Shown here: positions 5,188 to 5,211 of the stretch, one piece after another | Layout of the letters: each line of letters starts with the position of its first letter | Numbering within the stretch: position 1 is the first letter of the stretch | From: Candidatus Bandiella numerosa | Lineage (GTDB): Bacteria > Pseudomonadota > Alphaproteobacteria > Rickettsiales > Midichloriaceae | Direction of reading: 5' to 3' | DNA: 5,211 bases | Assembly: GCF_021811875.1 (NCBI RefSeq) | Contig: NZ_JAJBJD010000072.1 | Location: 1 to 5,211, forward strand | Notes under the pieces: model-generated | The model's input: the letters and a program-made list of their open reading frames with translations, nothing else | The model's database searches: none | Told to the model about the DNA's origin: nothing | Position numbers and translations under genes: made by a program

Positions 5188-5211
5188 TTGACATTATATT
5201 ATTTACTGGTA
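5188..5211 (+). promoter_or_regulatory. Promoter cut by the right edge: perfect -35 and start of an extended -10
   Basis: TTGACA (5188-5193) is followed by a 16-nt spacer that ends in TGG (5207-5209), and the window stops after TA (5210-5211). The TG dinucleotide one base before TA is where an extended -10 (TGnTATAAT) would sit at this spacing. It suggests that a plus-strand gene starts just beyond the window. Only the first two -10 bases can be seen. Confidence 0.45.

Noticed and set aside
4904..5211. tRNA, tmRNA, SRP RNA or RNase P RNA in the final intergenic region
   Set aside because: No cloverleaf, T-loop motif or other diagnostic conserved core of these RNAs could be found on either strand; only unspecific hairpins are present.
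1..5211. CRISPR array, insertion sequence or transposon ends
   Set aside because: No regularly spaced repeats, transposase frames or flanking terminal inverted repeats with target duplications were seen.

Overview
The window comes from an AT-rich bacterial genome. It holds the edge of a flagellar gene cluster on the minus strand and one very large redox enzyme gene on the plus strand. The flagellar pair is flgI (P-ring protein) followed by a single-domain FlgJ-type rod-binding protein (called CheL in some alphaproteobacteria). That order, the Lys/Asn/Ile-rich proteins and the type of oxidoreductase point to an alphaproteobacterium with a reduced, AT-biased genome. A flagellated member of the Rickettsiales or a similar endosymbiont lineage is the best guess, but this is inference because no rRNA or other marker is present. 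TGA serves as a normal stop codon in all three complete genes.

Layout, left to right. Positions 1-47 (minus) are the first codons of a further gene of the flagellar operon, cut by the window edge and preceded by a strong Shine-Dalgarno. Positions 79-408 (minus) encode the FlgJ-like rod-binding protein, and 413-1510 (minus) encode FlgI; the two are separated by 4 nt and run as one operon toward the left edge. Positions 1511-1624 are a divergent intergenic region with overlapping candidate promoters for both directions. Positions 1625-4903 (plus) encode a 1092-residue FAD and iron-sulfur oxidoreductase. Positions 4904-5211 hold no convincing gene. They contain a weak hairpin just after the stop codon, two small AT-rich inverted repeats, a long imperfect stem-loop at 5082-5140, and a perfect -35 box whose -10 box is cut by the window end.

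The large protein is the most interesting item. It joins, in one chain, an unrecognised helical N-terminal region, a cysteine-rich two-[4Fe-4S] domain plus FAD/NADPH module as in GltD (glutamate synthase small subunit) or NfnB, and a ferredoxin-NADP+ reductase module ending in a [2Fe-2S] domain as in PyrK or NfnA. It therefore looks like a single-chain counterpart of the two-subunit NADH-dependent ferredoxin:NADP+ oxidoreductase (Nfn). Its actual reaction cannot be read from sequence alone. The flagellar and redox genes are divergently transcribed and have no evident functional link.
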